Assembly (NCBI RefSeq): GCF_000314855.2
Contig: NZ_KB233225.1
Coordinates: 245,092 to 309,091 of the forward strand
Reading direction: 5' to 3'
From: Providencia burhodogranariea DSM 19968
GTDB taxonomy: Bacteria > Pseudomonadota > Gammaproteobacteria > Enterobacterales > Enterobacteriaceae
Length of the DNA stretch: 64,000 nucleotides
The notes under the pieces are model-generated. The model saw only the letters and a list, made by a program, of their open reading frames with translations, had not been told where the DNA came from and did no database searches. A program made the position numbers and the translations under genes. Within the stretch, counting starts at the first letter, position 1, and the number at the start of each line of letters is the position of its first letter. Below are positions 44,971-53,974 of this stretch, in pieces.

Positions 44971-45482
44971 AGCGATTACGGATAAAAAAACAACAATATT
45001 ACTGCTGTGGTGCTTTGGGGATCTTTATGATGATGTCATCTGCTCAGGCTAATTGGGCATTTGATGGCGCTTTAATTATTCCTCCCGTGTGTCAGTTAAG
45101 CCAAAGCGATCCGATACGCGTCTCATTCGGTAAAGTCGGGGTACGTAAGGTTGATGGTAATTTATTTAAACAAGATATTGCTTATCAATTGGATTGTCTG
45201 GGGGATATGACCCAACCGTGGAATGTAACACTGACGTTTAGTGGAATATTAGCAGGCGCTGGGTTTGATAATGCAACGTTACGCACAATCACACCTCAGA
45301 ATAGCGGAAAACTCGGTATTCAAATCCAAAAAAATGGAAGCCCGTTGGAGCTGAATAAGGCGTTTTCAATTAATGCATCAAACCCGCCAACGTTATCTGC
45401 AGTTCCTGTAAAACGAGCTGGAACAGAATTGGTTGGGGATAATTTTACAGCAACAGGAACGTTGACCATCGATTTTCAGTGA
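44967..45482 (+). CDS. Minor fimbrial subunit, tandem paralogue 4
   Basis: A 171-residue pilin, the most divergent of the four: IIPPVCQLSQSD, RKVDGNLFKQDIAYQLDC and LSAVPVKRAGTELVGDNFT align with its neighbours. The signal ends AQA-NWAFDG. It ends LTIDFQ, with Phe in place of the usual penultimate-region Tyr. AAGGTG Shine-Dalgarno and ATGA overlap with the previous gene. Confidence 0.8.
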   Translation: MKRLRIKKQQYYCCGALGIFMMMSSAQANWAFDGALIIPPVCQLSQSDPIRVSFGKVGVRKVDGNLFKQDIAYQLDCLGDMTQPWNVTLTFSGILAGAGFDNATLRTITPQNSGKLGIQIQKNGSPLELNKAFSINASNPPTLSAVPVKRAGTELVGDNFTATGTLTIDFQ

Positions 45483-45503
45483 TTCGGTAACAAGGAAAAA
45501 AAG

Positions 45504-46046
45504 ATGAATATAATATTATATCGATTTTGGTCTTTTCTCCTGTTAGGGAGCTTATTGAGCATTCCATTGAGTGCCCAATCAGAAGCGGTGCAATTTGATG
45601 GCACGTTAGTTGAGGATGCCTGTGAAGTCTTTCCAGGGGATGAAAATATTGAACTGGATTTTGGCACTGTAGTGGACAAATATCTTTATTTGAACACACG
45701 AACACATAGCCAGCCTTTTACCATCCGTTTAATCAATTGTGATTTGGTACTGGGAAAAGAGGTACAAGTGTCCTTTACAGGTACCGAAAGTATTGCGCTA
45801 CCGGGGTTGCTAGCTTTAGACAAAGGTAGTCAGGCAAGTGGAATCGCTATCGGAATAGAAGCAGAAAATGGAAATCCTATTTTGCTGAATAAACCGAAAA
45901 ACTATATTCAGAAATTACATACAGGAAATGGCAATAATCTTAATTTGCAAGCGTATGTGCAAGGTGAACCTAATGCATTATCGACCAAAACCGTTGGGCG
46001 TGGGGCATTTATGGCTACAACTACTTTTATGCTGGAATATGAATAG
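45504..46046 (+). CDS. Minor fimbrial subunit
   Basis: A 180-residue exported pilin of the MrpA/B-like type, not one of the tandem paralogues. Signal ends LSAQSEA. Cysteines are in VEDACEVFPG and LINCDLV, and the end is FMLEYE. Shine-Dalgarno AAGGA. It lies just before the probable adhesin gene, so it may be the adaptor that joins the adhesin to the fibre. Confidence 0.8.
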   Translation: MNIILYRFWSFLLLGSLLSIPLSAQSEAVQFDGTLVEDACEVFPGDENIELDFGTVVDKYLYLNTRTHSQPFTIRLINCDLVLGKEVQVSFTGTESIALPGLLALDKGSQASGIAIGIEAENGNPILLNKPKNYIQKLHTGNGNNLNLQAYVQGEPNALSTKTVGRGAFMATTTFMLEYE

Positions 46047-46190
46047 CATAAATTAGTAAATAGAAGTTGATTGTATGAATATATTCATTAGCAAGCGTTC
46101 AAAACGTAATAATAAAAGACAGTAATGAATTGAAAATATTATTTTGAAACGATTTATACCTAAGATTATTGATAAGGATTGAATTAAAAT

Positions 46191-47054
46191 ATGCATAAAA
46201 AAACAAAAATGAGATGGAAACTTTTATTACTTTCCTATTGTATGCTATTACCTTTAATTAGTATTGGTCAAATATCTGTTGACCTTGATAATTTCAGAAA
46301 TTATATCCTTGTGAAGGGACCTGCTCAGCTTTCTGAATTTTCTTCTATAGGCCGACAAGGAAATGGCTGGCAAACGCTCAATATTAAAATGAATTATGGT
46401 TCTTGGGCGGGGAATGGTGGTTATCGTGATTGGAATCGTGTTAATTGTCCGAGTGATGTTAGGATTGCTGGAGATAGAGCAACTGAAGAGGAGAAGCAAA
46501 AATTTTTACAATGGGTAAATAGTTATCTTGCTACCAACCCTAGAGCGACAGCTAATAACCCTAATATGAATGTATCCATACAAACAACTGTACAAGTTGA
46601 TGTAATGGTAATAGGTTGCTATGTAGCAGTAGATGATTATGTATTTGGGGGTGATGTATATGTAGAAACTGTAGAAATTGTGAATCCGCCGGAGCCTAAG
46701 TCAACTTGTAGTTTAAATAGCCAAAATTTAAATTTGAATTATTCTCCGACTAGTTTAAATGTTTCTGGATTAACACAGAGTACAAACCTAATAGTTTCTT
46801 GTACAAATGGTGATGCTAAGGATTACCAATTAAAATTAACAGGAAGTAATGTAACGAATGGGCGCTTAAATTTTGGTAATGGGGTTTCTGCTCAAGTTTC
46901 ATTAAACGGCACACAAGTTCAAGCTAATGGCTCAGCAATTTCCTTAAATAAATTGACGGGTGGTTCAATTCCAGTGAGTGCAACATTAGCAGGAACGGCA
47001 TCAGGTCCAGGAGTGACTAATGCAAATGGTGTTTTAATACTAGATGCGTTATAA
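46191..47054 (+). CDS. Probable two-domain fimbrial tip adhesin
   Basis: A 287-residue exported protein, last in the operon like mrpH. After a signal peptide (about residue 26) comes an N-terminal domain (about 27-165) with two cysteines (VNCPSDVR, VIGCYVAV) and no resemblance I recognise. A linker IVNPPEPKSTCSL then leads to a C-terminal pilin-like domain (LNLNYSPTSLNVSGL...TNLIVSCTNGD). It ends VLILDAL without the usual aromatic penultimate residue, as do other tip adhesins. The receptor is unknown. The sequence is more AT-rich than the genes before it, suggesting different ancestry of this module. Confidence 0.7.
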   Translation: MHKKTKMRWKLLLLSYCMLLPLISIGQISVDLDNFRNYILVKGPAQLSEFSSIGRQGNGWQTLNIKMNYGSWAGNGGYRDWNRVNCPSDVRIAGDRATEEEKQKFLQWVNSYLATNPRATANNPNMNVSIQTTVQVDVMVIGCYVAVDDYVFGGDVYVETVEIVNPPEPKSTCSLNSQNLNLNYSPTSLNVSGLTQSTNLIVSCTNGDAKDYQLKLTGSNVTNGRLNFGNGVSAQVSLNGTQVQANGSAISLNKLTGGSIPVSATLAGTASGPGVTNANGVLILDAL

Positions 47055-47197
47055 AATAAAACTAAAATAAGCAGGATGGTTTTATTATTTTTATAGATAA
47101 TATAAGTTTACTTAAATAAGCGAGTCATTAAATAAATATTATTATTCTTAAGTCGGTATTAACAGAATTACATCACTTAAACAGCAACATGTTATAA

Positions 47198-47252
47198 TAA
47201 GCGCTGAGCATCGTTATTAAAAATTGATAATTCCCAGCGCTTAATATTTTTT
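47198..47252 (+). terminator. Terminator of the fimbrial operon
   Basis: A nine-base stem (TAAGCGCTG with CAGCGCTTA) has a long 28-base loop and is followed by ATATTTTTT. It lies 144 bases past the adhesin stop. Confidence 0.6.
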
Positions 47253-47289
47253 AATTCAAGTAGCAGCTAACTCAATGGTTAGTTTATTC

Positions 47290-47436
47290 CTAAACTGAAT
47301 GTTGCTGCTTAATTTCGTGCGCAATAGTAAGCCCACGTTTTTCTTCTTTTTCGGCTATCTCAACGGATAAACCAATATAAGTTTGTGGATTAAGCATTTC
47401 CTTAATTTCACCACACTCTAAAATATATGCTAATCA
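47290..47436 (-). pseudogene. C-terminal remnant of a lyase/cycloisomerase (PcaB/adenylosuccinate-lyase superfamily)
   Basis: Directly past the CoA-transferase stop, the minus strand keeps 48 codons open to a TAG at 47290: LAYILECGEIKEMLNPQTYIG, then LSVEIAEKEEKRGLTIAHE. EIKEMLNPQTYIGLS matches the C-terminal tail of 3-carboxymuconate cycloisomerase (PcaB) and related fumarase-superfamily lyases. An in-frame TGA at 47434-47436 and the absence of any start show it is the end of a deleted gene. The operon therefore once carried a further enzyme downstream. Confidence 0.65.
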
Positions 47437-47437
47437 C

Positions 47438-48088
47438 TTAAATCGATATTTTTTGCAAATGTGGTGAGATAATAAATTCTGCTTCAGTGCAAGCTTTAAT
47501 TGCTTCAATACTAGAGTCTGATGCATGTTCGACTAGCGTTAATTGCCCATCAATAAAGCGAAAAACTGCTAGCTCGGTCACAATGGTTGATACACAATTT
47601 TGAGCAGTAAGCGGTAAACGGCATTGCCGTAAAATTTTTGCATCACCAGTTTTTGTGCAATGCTCCATTGCGACGATAACGTGACGAGATCCCGTCACTA
47701 AATCCATAGCTCCACCCATGCCGGGCACCATTTTGCCGGGGATCATCCAATTTGCTAAATTGCCTTGTTGGTCAACTTCTAAACCACCTAATACACAGGC
47801 ATCAACATGACCACCACGGATTAAAGCAAAAGAAAATGCACTATCAAAGGTTGAGCCGCCCGAAATAATTCCGCATGATTGTCCACCTGCATTGGCTAAA
47901 TCAGGGTCTACGTTCTCTTTATCTACCGGACAAATACCTAAAAAACCATTCTCAGATTGGAGAAGAATATCAACGCCATCCGCAAGATAGTTGGCTACCA
48001 TGGTGGGTAACCCAATGCCTAAATTGACAATATCACCATCTTTTAATTCTTGAGCGACACGTCGTGCGATTAAGATTTTTGCATCCAT
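47438..48088 (-). CDS. atoA: Acetoacetate/3-oxoacid CoA-transferase, beta subunit
   Basis: A 216-residue family I CoA-transferase subunit, the length of E. coli AtoA. The catalytic Glu lies in SENGFLG (about residue 46), and the oxyanion region reads [14 protein letters not shown]. With the alpha subunit it moves CoA from an acyl-CoA to a 3-oxoacid. Coupled to the alpha gene by TAATG. In this operon the logical substrate is the acetoacetate made by the cleavage enzyme upstream. Confidence 0.88.
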   Translation of the reverse strand: MDAKILIARRVAQELKDGDIVNLGIGLPTMVANYLADGVDILLQSENGFLGICPVDKENVDPDLANAGGQSCGIISGGSTFDSAFSFALIRGGHVDACVLGGLEVDQQGNLANWMIPGKMVPGMGGAMDLVTGSRHVIVAMEHCTKTGDAKILRQCRLPLTAQNCVSTIVTELAVFRFIDGQLTLVEHASDSSIEAIKACTEAEFIISPHLQKISI

Positions 48089-48744
48089 TATCGGTCTCCT
48101 TGGAATAAACCTGTCACTAACATGCCTGGCGTCATAATTGCATCAGGTTTAAGTTCGCCAACATCAACCAATTGTTCTACTTCAGCGAATACAGTATCTG
48201 CTGCTAATGCAATCAATGGGTTAAAGTTACGAGAGGCTAAGCGATAATATAAGTTTCCCGCTTTATCCCCTGTATGAGCATGAATAATAGCGAGATCAGC
48301 GCGTAAAGGCAGTTCGAGTAAATAATCGCGCCCATCAATGTTTATGCGTTGTTTACCTTCTTCAACTATAGTGCCTACTCCAGTTGGGGTTAGAAAACCA
48401 CCTAAACCTGCGCCGCCTGAGCGAATACGTTCCACTAATGTACCTTGGGGAACAAGTTCAACCGCCATTTCACCCGCGATCATTTGCCGTCCAGTTTCCG
48501 GTAATAAGCCAATGTGCGAGCTAATTAATCGGCTGACTCTTCCCGCTTCAACTAAAGGTGCAACACCAACGCCCGGTTTACCGGTATCATTGCCAATTAA
48601 CGTTAAATTTTTCACACCTGAATCTAAAATCATTTTGACAAGGGTCGGCGGAGTTCCTTGTCCCATAAAGCCGCCATACATTAAGCTCATTCCATCACGG
48701 AAATGGCTCATAATTTTATCTTTTTCAATAAGCTTATGTTTCAT
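48088..48744 (-). CDS. atoD: Acetoacetate/3-oxoacid CoA-transferase, alpha subunit
   Basis: A 218-residue alpha subunit very like E. coli Ato[40 protein letters not shown] (about residue 110) and [13 protein letters not shown] are all shared. It binds CoA. It starts 14 bases past the thiolase stop. The resemblance is to acetoacetate-type rather than PcaI (3-oxoadipate) enzymes as far as I can judge by eye. Confidence 0.88.
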   Translation of the reverse strand: MKHKLIEKDKIMSHFRDGMSLMYGGFMGQGTPPTLVKMILDSGVKNLTLIGNDTGKPGVGVAPLVEAGRVSRLISSHIGLLPETGRQMIAGEMAVELVPQGTLVERIRSGGAGLGGFLTPTGVGTIVEEGKQRINIDGRDYLLELPLRADLAIIHAHTGDKAGNLYYRLASRNFNPLIALAADTVFAEVEQLVDVGELKPDAIMTPGMLVTGLFQGDR

Positions 48745-48758
48745 CTGTCACTCCCCTT

Positions 48759-49940
48759 TCAAGATAAACGTTCAACGATAACGGATACACCTTGCCCACC
48801 ACCAACACAAAGTGTCGCGAGGCCGAAGGTTTTATCTTGTTGCTGTAGAGCATGTAATAGTGAAACTAAAATGCGTGCACCTGAAGCACCGATTGGATGC
48901 CCCAAGGCAATGGCACCACCATTGATGTTGGTTTTTTGTGGATCTAAACCAAGTTCTTTTCCAACAGCAATAAATTGTGCGGCAAATGCCTCATTAGCTT
49001 CAATTAAATCAAGGTCAGCAATTGTTAACTGAGCTTTTTTCAAGGCATTAAGTGTTGAAGATACTGGGCCAATTCCCATGACTGAAGGATTAACCCCCGT
49101 TGTTGCATAACCACGAATACGAGCGAGTGGCTTGAGGCTAAGGTCAGCAGCTTGTTGGCTGGACATGACTAACAGAGCTGCGGCACCATCGTTGATGCCA
49201 GAGGAATTACCTGCCGTTACGCTTCCGTCATTGGTAAAAGCAGGGCGTAACTTAGAAAGCGATTCAAGGGATGTATCAAAGCGCGGGTATTCGTCTTGCT
49301 TAAATACGACTTCTACTTTTTTCTGTTTGACGATCACAGGAACAATTTCATTTTTGAATGCGCCGTTTTCAATTGCGGCCTGTGCTCTTTGCTGTGAACG
49401 CAATGCGATTTCATCTTGTTCTTCGCGGCTAATGGCATAGTATTTCGCGACATTCTCAGCAGTTATTCCCATGTGATAATGGTTGAAAGCACAACTCAGC
49501 CCATCATGAACTACACTATCGGTTAGGGTGCCATTACCCATACGGTACCCAAATCGAGCTTTATCCAGTAAATAAGGCGCAGCTGACATATTTTCCATAC
49601 CACCCGCTAAGACAATTTTATTATCTCCAGCTTTGATTGTTTGTGCCGCCAAGATTACGCTTTTTAATCCCGAGCCACAGACAATATTAAGAGTCGTTGC
49701 TGGTATTGAGTCAGACATTTCAGCCTTTAATGACACTTGGCGAGCCGGATTTTGTCCAAGTCCCGCCTGTAAAACATTACCAAGGATTACTTCATCAACT
49801 AAATCTGGATTGATTCCTGCGCGTTCAAATGCAGCTTTAGCCACAATTGCACCAAGTTCCGTCGCGCTTATATTGGCTAATGCTCCCCCAAAATTGCCGA
49901 TAGCAGTACGTACAGCACTCACAATCACCATATCATTCAT
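48759..49940 (-). CDS. atoB: Acetyl-CoA acetyltransferase (thiolase)
   Basis: A 393-residue thiolase. The nucleophile Cys is in [11 protein letters not shown] (about residue 88), the His in [17 protein letters not shown], and the second Cys in LCVGGGQG. The length and motifs match acetoacetyl-CoA thiolase (E. coli AtoB 394). It splits acetoacetyl-CoA to two acetyl-CoA, the last step of the proposed chain. Its start overlaps the stop of the cleavage-enzyme gene by 4 bases (ATGA). Confidence 0.9.
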   Translation of the reverse strand: MNDMVIVSAVRTAIGNFGGALANISATELGAIVAKAAFERAGINPDLVDEVILGNVLQAGLGQNPARQVSLKAEMSDSIPATTLNIVCGSGLKSVILAAQTIKAGDNKIVLAGGMENMSAAPYLLDKARFGYRMGNGTLTDSVVHDGLSCAFNHYHMGITAENVAKYYAISREEQDEIALRSQQRAQAAIENGAFKNEIVPVIVKQKKVEVVFKQDEYPRFDTSLESLSKLRPAFTNDGSVTAGNSSGINDGAAALLVMSSQQAADLSLKPLARIRGYATTGVNPSVMGIGPVSSTLNALKKAQLTIADLDLIEANEAFAAQFIAVGKELGLDPQKTNINGGAIALGHPIGASGARILVSLLHALQQQDKTFGLATLCVGGGQGVSVIVERLS

Positions 49941-50770
49941 GAGTATCTCCTTTTCAACGTCAAGATTTCACGTGCTTCATCTGGTGTTGCAGCAGCATGA
50001 TCAACTTCATTGGCAAGGCGAACGGCACGTTCAACAAATTCTGCATTGGATTTTGCTAAACGCCCTTTGCTGTAATACACATTGTCTTCCATGCCTACGC
50101 GAACATGACCGCCCATCGCAAGGGTTGTCATGAGAATTGGCATATGCGCTCGGCCAATACCAAAAGCAGACCAATGTGCATTCTCGGGGAGTAAATTACG
50201 CAAGAAAACTAAGTTCTCAACAGTGGCAGCAATCCCGCCTGCTGCGCCGAGTACAAATTGATAATAAGCAGGGGTTTTCAGAAGATTTTTCTTTATATAA
50301 TGCAGAGAGTTGTAGAACATTCCTGCATCGAATATCTCAATTTCAGGTCTAACATCGTTATCAATCATGACTTGCCCTAACTTCTCTAAAAAGGAAGGGT
50401 GATTAATAAATAAACCTGAATGTGCCCAGTTCATTGATCCACAATCATAAGAAGCGAGTTCTGGCTTTAACTCCTCAATGTGGATCATTCGAGTTTCATC
50501 AGTGGCATTTAAATCACCAGATGTTGTGAGATTAATGACGATATCGCATTTTTCACGAACTAAGGCGACAGTTTCACGGAATTTTTCAATGCTCATCGTT
50601 CCGCGACCTTCGTCATCACGCATATGTAAATGGGCAATTGATGCCCCCGCTTGCCAACATTCGTATACATCTTCCGCAATTTCCTTAGGTGTTAAAGGAA
50701 TATTAGGGTTATCTTTTTTGGTTGGAAATGCCCCGGTGGTGGCAACAGTAATTATTGTTTTATTTGTCAT
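49937..50770 (-). CDS. Beta-keto acid cleavage enzyme (BKACE, DUF849)
   Basis: A 277-residue zinc-dependent TIM-barrel enzyme. The Zn ligands are visible: the His pair in [13 protein letters not shown] (about residues 44-46) and the Glu in [14 protein letters not shown] (about 225). Characterised members (Kce and the BKACE set) condense a beta-keto acid with acetyl-CoA to give acetoacetate and a CoA ester of the remaining acid. The following genes use acetoacetate, which fits well. Substrate specificity varies widely (3-keto-5-aminohexanoate, dehydrocarnitine, beta-ketoglutarate and others) and cannot be read here. No kamA/kamD lysine-fermentation genes are near, so the classical lysine route is unlikely. 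Confidence 0.88.
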   Translation of the reverse strand: MTNKTIITVATTGAFPTKKDNPNIPLTPKEIAEDVYECWQAGASIAHLHMRDDEGRGTMSIEKFRETVALVREKCDIVINLTTSGDLNATDETRMIHIEELKPELASYDCGSMNWAHSGLFINHPSFLEKLGQVMIDNDVRPEIEIFDAGMFYNSLHYIKKNLLKTPAYYQFVLGAAGGIAATVENLVFLRNLLPENAHWSAFGIGRAHMPILMTTLAMGGHVRVGMEDNVYYSKGRLAKSNAEFVERAVRLANEVDHAAATPDEAREILTLKRRYS

Positions 50771-50788
50771 ATTGGTTTCTCCTGAAAT

Positions 50789-52051
50789 TTAAACTTCCGG
50801 TTCAACTGCCGCTTTTGGTTGTTTGGCAGCTGAGGCATGTCTTGCCTTGTCGAGGTCAGGTAAGGTGAACATCATCAATCCTGCTAGGCAGAAGAAGCCG
50901 GCACAAATGATAAGACCCGTGACTAGCCCATAATTCAAGGCAATGAATCCCATCGCAAATGGTGCGAAAGCCGAAATGCCGCGACCAATGTTGAAACAGA
51001 ATCCTGCGCCGATGGTTCTAACTCGAGTAGGGAATAGTTCAGGAAAATACGATCCCATTAAGCCAACAAATGCAGTGAAGAAGGCATAAACAGGCCCCAT
51101 GATGAGCAAGGCGGTGTGTCCAGTCATATTGACGTAAATAGGTAAGGTAATTGCGGTGCCGATGAATGAGATAATTAAGGCATTACGGCGTCCAATTTTA
51201 TCCGCGAGCACACCAAACACGTTATAACCGACGAACATACCTATGTTAAGAACGATAAAAAATAGGGACATGTTTTCCATAGTCAAGCCGCGATCTTTGG
51301 TAAGAAACATCGGTAACCAAGTGGTGCAACCCCAATAACCAATAAGGCCAAAACTTGCGACAGTGGTCGCCAGAAAAGTATTACGTGCCATCTCCTTGGA
51401 GAAAATTTCACGAATACGAATTTTTTCGCCTCGTTCTTTTTGCGCTGCTTTTTCTTTCTTCCAAGTTTCTGATTCAGGAACAAAAATAAGGAAATAGAAA
51501 GCGGCAATGATTGCACCGACACCACATAAAAATAGGGCGCGCCAGCCATAGGTAGGAATGATTAAGTAAGCGAGGAATGCAGCTAAACCGGCTCCGGCTG
51601 GGAATGAACTCAAGACAAAAGAGGCGGCTCGACCGCGTTGTTTTGCTGGCCACGTTTCTGCAATATAGGCAACGATAATGCTCCAAACACCGCCGAGGCC
51701 AAGCCCTGCAAGAAATCTCAATACTAAAATCTCGAACCAAGTGTTGGTAAACGCAATCGCTGCGGTGAGAATACTAAATAGCATTAAGCTCCAAAACAGA
51801 GTTTGACGCCGCCCGTAAGTATCCGCACACCAGCCAACAACAATACTACTTAAGCCAATTCCGATCATTGTGGAAGTCGCAAGTAATCCACCATCAGCCG
51901 TTGAGATCCCGAGATCAGCGATAATGACTGGCATGGCAACAGCGAGTAATAAAATATCGACAGCATCAAACATATAGCCAAAAAAACCACCTACTAATAC
52001 ATGCCACTTTACTTTTGGATTGCCAACAGCATTGTCTTGAGATTGTGTCAT
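50789..52051 (-). CDS. MFS transporter, aromatic acid:H+ symporter-like (AAHS)
   Basis: A 420-residue, 12-helix carrier. The helix 1 motif GYMFDAVDILLLAVAMPVI with its membrane-embedded Asp, the WCADTYGRRQTLF loop and GLGGVWSIIVAYIAETWP place it in the AAHS/sialate-type MFS group that imports organic acids with protons. It lies between the cyclase-family gene (13 bases) and the BKACE gene (18 bases), so it probably brings in the pathway substrate, an organic acid, not necessarily aromatic. Confidence 0.85.
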   Translation of the reverse strand: MTQSQDNAVGNPKVKWHVLVGGFFGYMFDAVDILLLAVAMPVIIADLGISTADGGLLATSTMIGIGLSSIVVGWCADTYGRRQTLFWSLMLFSILTAAIAFTNTWFEILVLRFLAGLGLGGVWSIIVAYIAETWPAKQRGRAASFVLSSFPAGAGLAAFLAYLIIPTYGWRALFLCGVGAIIAAFYFLIFVPESETWKKEKAAQKERGEKIRIREIFSKEMARNTFLATTVASFGLIGYWGCTTWLPMFLTKDRGLTMENMSLFFIVLNIGMFVGYNVFGVLADKIGRRNALIISFIGTAITLPIYVNMTGHTALLIMGPVYAFFTAFVGLMGSYFPELFPTRVRTIGAGFCFNIGRGISAFAPFAMGFIALNYGLVTGLIICAGFFCLAGLMMFTLPDLDKARHASAAKQPKAAVEPEV

Positions 52052-52064
52052 GAGTTATCTCCCG

Positions 52065-52838
52065 CTAGAGGTCAAACATGGCAACTGCTCGGCACCATCC
52101 GGCGCTTGCAGCTTTGATTTTTACGGGAAAGCAAGCAATCTTGAAGCCAAAAGCGGGTAGCTTGTCGAGATTATTTAACTTTTCCATATGATAATATTCA
52201 CGTTCAATACCTGCAAAATGGCCTTCCCAGATCAAGGAAGAATCACCCGTTTCTTCAAATTCTTTAGCAATTAATGATAGAGGACGATCCCAGCTCCATG
52301 CGTCAGTACCCACGACTTTGATGCCGCGTTCTAATAAAAAAAGAGTGGCTTCACGAGTCATTCCACAGCCCGCATTTAAGTAATGACTTGTTCCCCAATG
52401 TTTCATTGCACCAGTATGAATGACAACAATATCTAATGGCTTTAAGGTATAGCCAATGCGTGCTAGTTCAGCCTCTAATATTTCAACGGTAATTTTTCCA
52501 CCGTCACCGGGATTTTTTGAAAAATCGAGTTTAACGCCATCGGAAAAGCACCATTCGAGCGGAACCTGATCGATAGTTCGTGCGGGTTCGCCTAGGTTCA
52601 TGGTTGGATGGTAATGCCAAGGTGCATCGAGATGAGTTCCGCTATGAGTTGTCAGTTGAACATATTCAATTGACCAGCCTAGGCCATCGGGTAAATCATC
52701 ATCTTGAGCAGTTGGGAAAAATTGACGCATGTGTTCTGCGCCTTTATCGTGACCCCAATAATCTATTTTTGTTGGCATTGATGGGGGATCACAGGGAGTT
52801 TCGTGTTCAATTGTGACGCTGAGATCAATAATTTTCAT
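52065..52838 (-). CDS. Cyclase-family metal-dependent hydrolase (KynB-like fold)
   Basis: A 257-residue protein from the ATG at 52838 (the GTG one codon earlier is less likely). The family's metal motif is present: HSGTHLDAPWHYHP (about residue 67). DVVIHTGAMKHWG, with VV being IV in the sequence, and GTDAWSWDRP are also typical. Relatives hydrolyse amides or cyclic compounds (kynurenine formamidase, isatin hydrolase). As the first gene of the operon it presumably opens the imported substrate, producing the beta-keto acid or its precursor. The reaction is not assignable. Confidence 0.8.
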   Translation of the reverse strand: MKIIDLSVTIEHETPCDPPSMPTKIDYWGHDKGAEHMRQFFPTAQDDDLPDGLGWSIEYVQLTTHSGTHLDAPWHYHPTMNLGEPARTIDQVPLEWCFSDGVKLDFSKNPGDGGKITVEILEAELARIGYTLKPLDIVVIHTGAMKHWGTSHYLNAGCGMTREATLFLLERGIKVVGTDAWSWDRPLSLIAKEFEETGDSSLIWEGHFAGIEREYYHMEKLNNLDKLPAFGFKIACFPVKIKAASAGWCRAVAMFDL

Positions 52839-52857
52839 CACTATGTTACTCTCTTTA

Positions 52858-52873
52858 TTGGTCGTACGTCCAA
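52858..52873. promoter_or_regulatory. Candidate TetR operator 1
   Basis: TTGGTCGTACGTCCAA is palindromic at 14 of 16 positions and lies 20 bases upstream of the cyclase-family gene. Assignment to the adjacent TetR protein is inferred. Confidence 0.5.
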
Positions 52874-52885
52874 CCTACATTTAAA

Positions 52886-52901
52886 TTAGACAGTCGTCCA
52901 A
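52886..52901. promoter_or_regulatory. Candidate TetR operator 2
   Basis: TTAGACAGTCGTCCAA shares the CGTCCAA half and overall spacing with the first site, 28 bases away centre to centre, close to three helical turns. Confidence 0.45.
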
Positions 52902-53154
52902 ATTAATCTATCAAGATCGTGAGTATGATCGAAAAATAACCAAAAATGTGATGTTCAGCAACATTTTTGTAACATCGCTTGTTTGTGATAGTTTTTTTAA
53001 ACAAAAATAGTAAGTTACGTTAAATTTAAGCGAGTTTTTGAAAAGCTAAAGCATTTTCAATGATGATCTTTATAATAGTTAACAGAAATATTAATGTTGG
53101 CCGACGAGGTAAGCATTAATCAACACTTGTATAAGGCAGAAGTTACGGATAGCT

Positions 53155-53835
53155 ATGCAAATATCGACATCGGAAAAGATCTTAAATGCCGCGGAAGAGC
53201 TGTTTGCTCAAAGTAGCTATGATGCAGTCTCTATTCGGCATATAACCCAAAAAGCGGGTGTAAAGCTTGCACTTGCCCATTACCATTTTGGCGCAAAGAA
53301 AGAGCTATTTGATGCTGTCGTGAAACGACGTATTGGTTTATTGAGTCAGTCACGTATTCAGCTTCTCAATCATTTTTTAGAGGAGAATGATAATAATCCT
53401 CTATGTTTAGAGAAGATTGCTCACGCTTTTGTGCTGCCATATCTCTATTGGCACTTAAATGGAGGTGAGGGCTGGCGCAATTATGCGCGTATTGTTTCCA
53501 CTTTACTTGGCTATAACTTAGCGTTATTGCAAGAACAGTTTGATTCGGGAGCGCATGTTTTTTTAAAGGAATTACGCCGAGCTATGCCTTCAGCACAGGA
53601 AGAAAATGTGCAATGGGGTTTTGATTTTATGGTTGGAGTTATGTGCAACACTTTTTCTGAGGTTGACCGCGTTGGTGGCCTTTCACAGAATTTGTGCTCA
53701 ATTGAAGATAAAGAGCAAGCTTGTAGTTACTTGATCCCTTTTATCAGCGCGGGTTTAGAAAAATTAGCCATGACGTCAAAAGTTAATTTAAAAGATAGCT
53801 TAAATTTATTGAAAACATTGGCACCGAATGAGTAG
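53155..53835 (+). CDS. TetR-family regulator of the BKACE operon
   Basis: A 226-residue TetR protein with the N-terminal helix-turn-helix EKILNAAEELFAQSSYDAVS, ITQKAGVKLALAHYHFGAKK and an all-helical ligand domain. LALAHYHFGAKKELF is typical of the recognition helix. It is divergent from the cyclase-MFS-BKACE operon, with candidate operators between, so it is the probable repressor, relieved by the pathway substrate or an intermediate. A bidirectional terminator follows. Confidence 0.85.
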   Translation: MQISTSEKILNAAEELFAQSSYDAVSIRHITQKAGVKLALAHYHFGAKKELFDAVVKRRIGLLSQSRIQLLNHFLEENDNNPLCLEKIAHAFVLPYLYWHLNGGEGWRNYARIVSTLLGYNLALLQEQFDSGAHVFLKELRRAMPSAQEENVQWGFDFMVGVMCNTFSEVDRVGGLSQNLCSIEDKEQACSYLIPFISAGLEKLAMTSKVNLKDSLNLLKTLAPNE

Positions 53836-53878
53836 TGCTAGTTTTTGCTCTTTTAAACTTCAACCATTTATAAAATGA

Positions 53879-53912
53879 AAAAAGCTGATGTAAATTCTCA
53901 CATCAGCTTTTT
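53879..53912. terminator. Bidirectional terminator between the TetR and integrase genes
   Basis: A perfect 13-base stem (AAAAAGCTGATGT with ACATCAGCTTTTT) with an 8-base loop separates convergent genes. Confidence 0.85.
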
Positions 53913-53974
53913 ACTTAAATGTATACGTATTTATAACCGGATTTAGGGATTCGTTCACTTTATTTTTAAACAGT

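Larger units (their letters stand above)
52839..53154. promoter_or_regulatory. Divergent control region of the BKACE operon and its TetR gene
   Basis: 316 bases. Two related imperfect palindromes lie close to the cyclase gene: 52858-52873 (TTGGTCGTACGTCCAA) and 52886-52901 (TTAGACAGTCGTCCAA), both sharing the half CGTCCAA. They are the right size for TetR operators and would overlap the operon promoter. The rest is AT-rich and featureless. Confidence 0.6.

Noticed and set aside
47438..48744. Reading the CoA-transferase as PcaIJ (3-oxoadipate)
   Set aside because: Lengths and several long stretches match AtoDA more closely, and acetoacetate is the expected BKACE product. The PcaB-like remnant keeps a small doubt.
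48338..48781. 147-codon plus-strand ORF over the CoA-transferase alpha gene
   Set aside because: Shadow of a strongly conserved AtoD-like gene.
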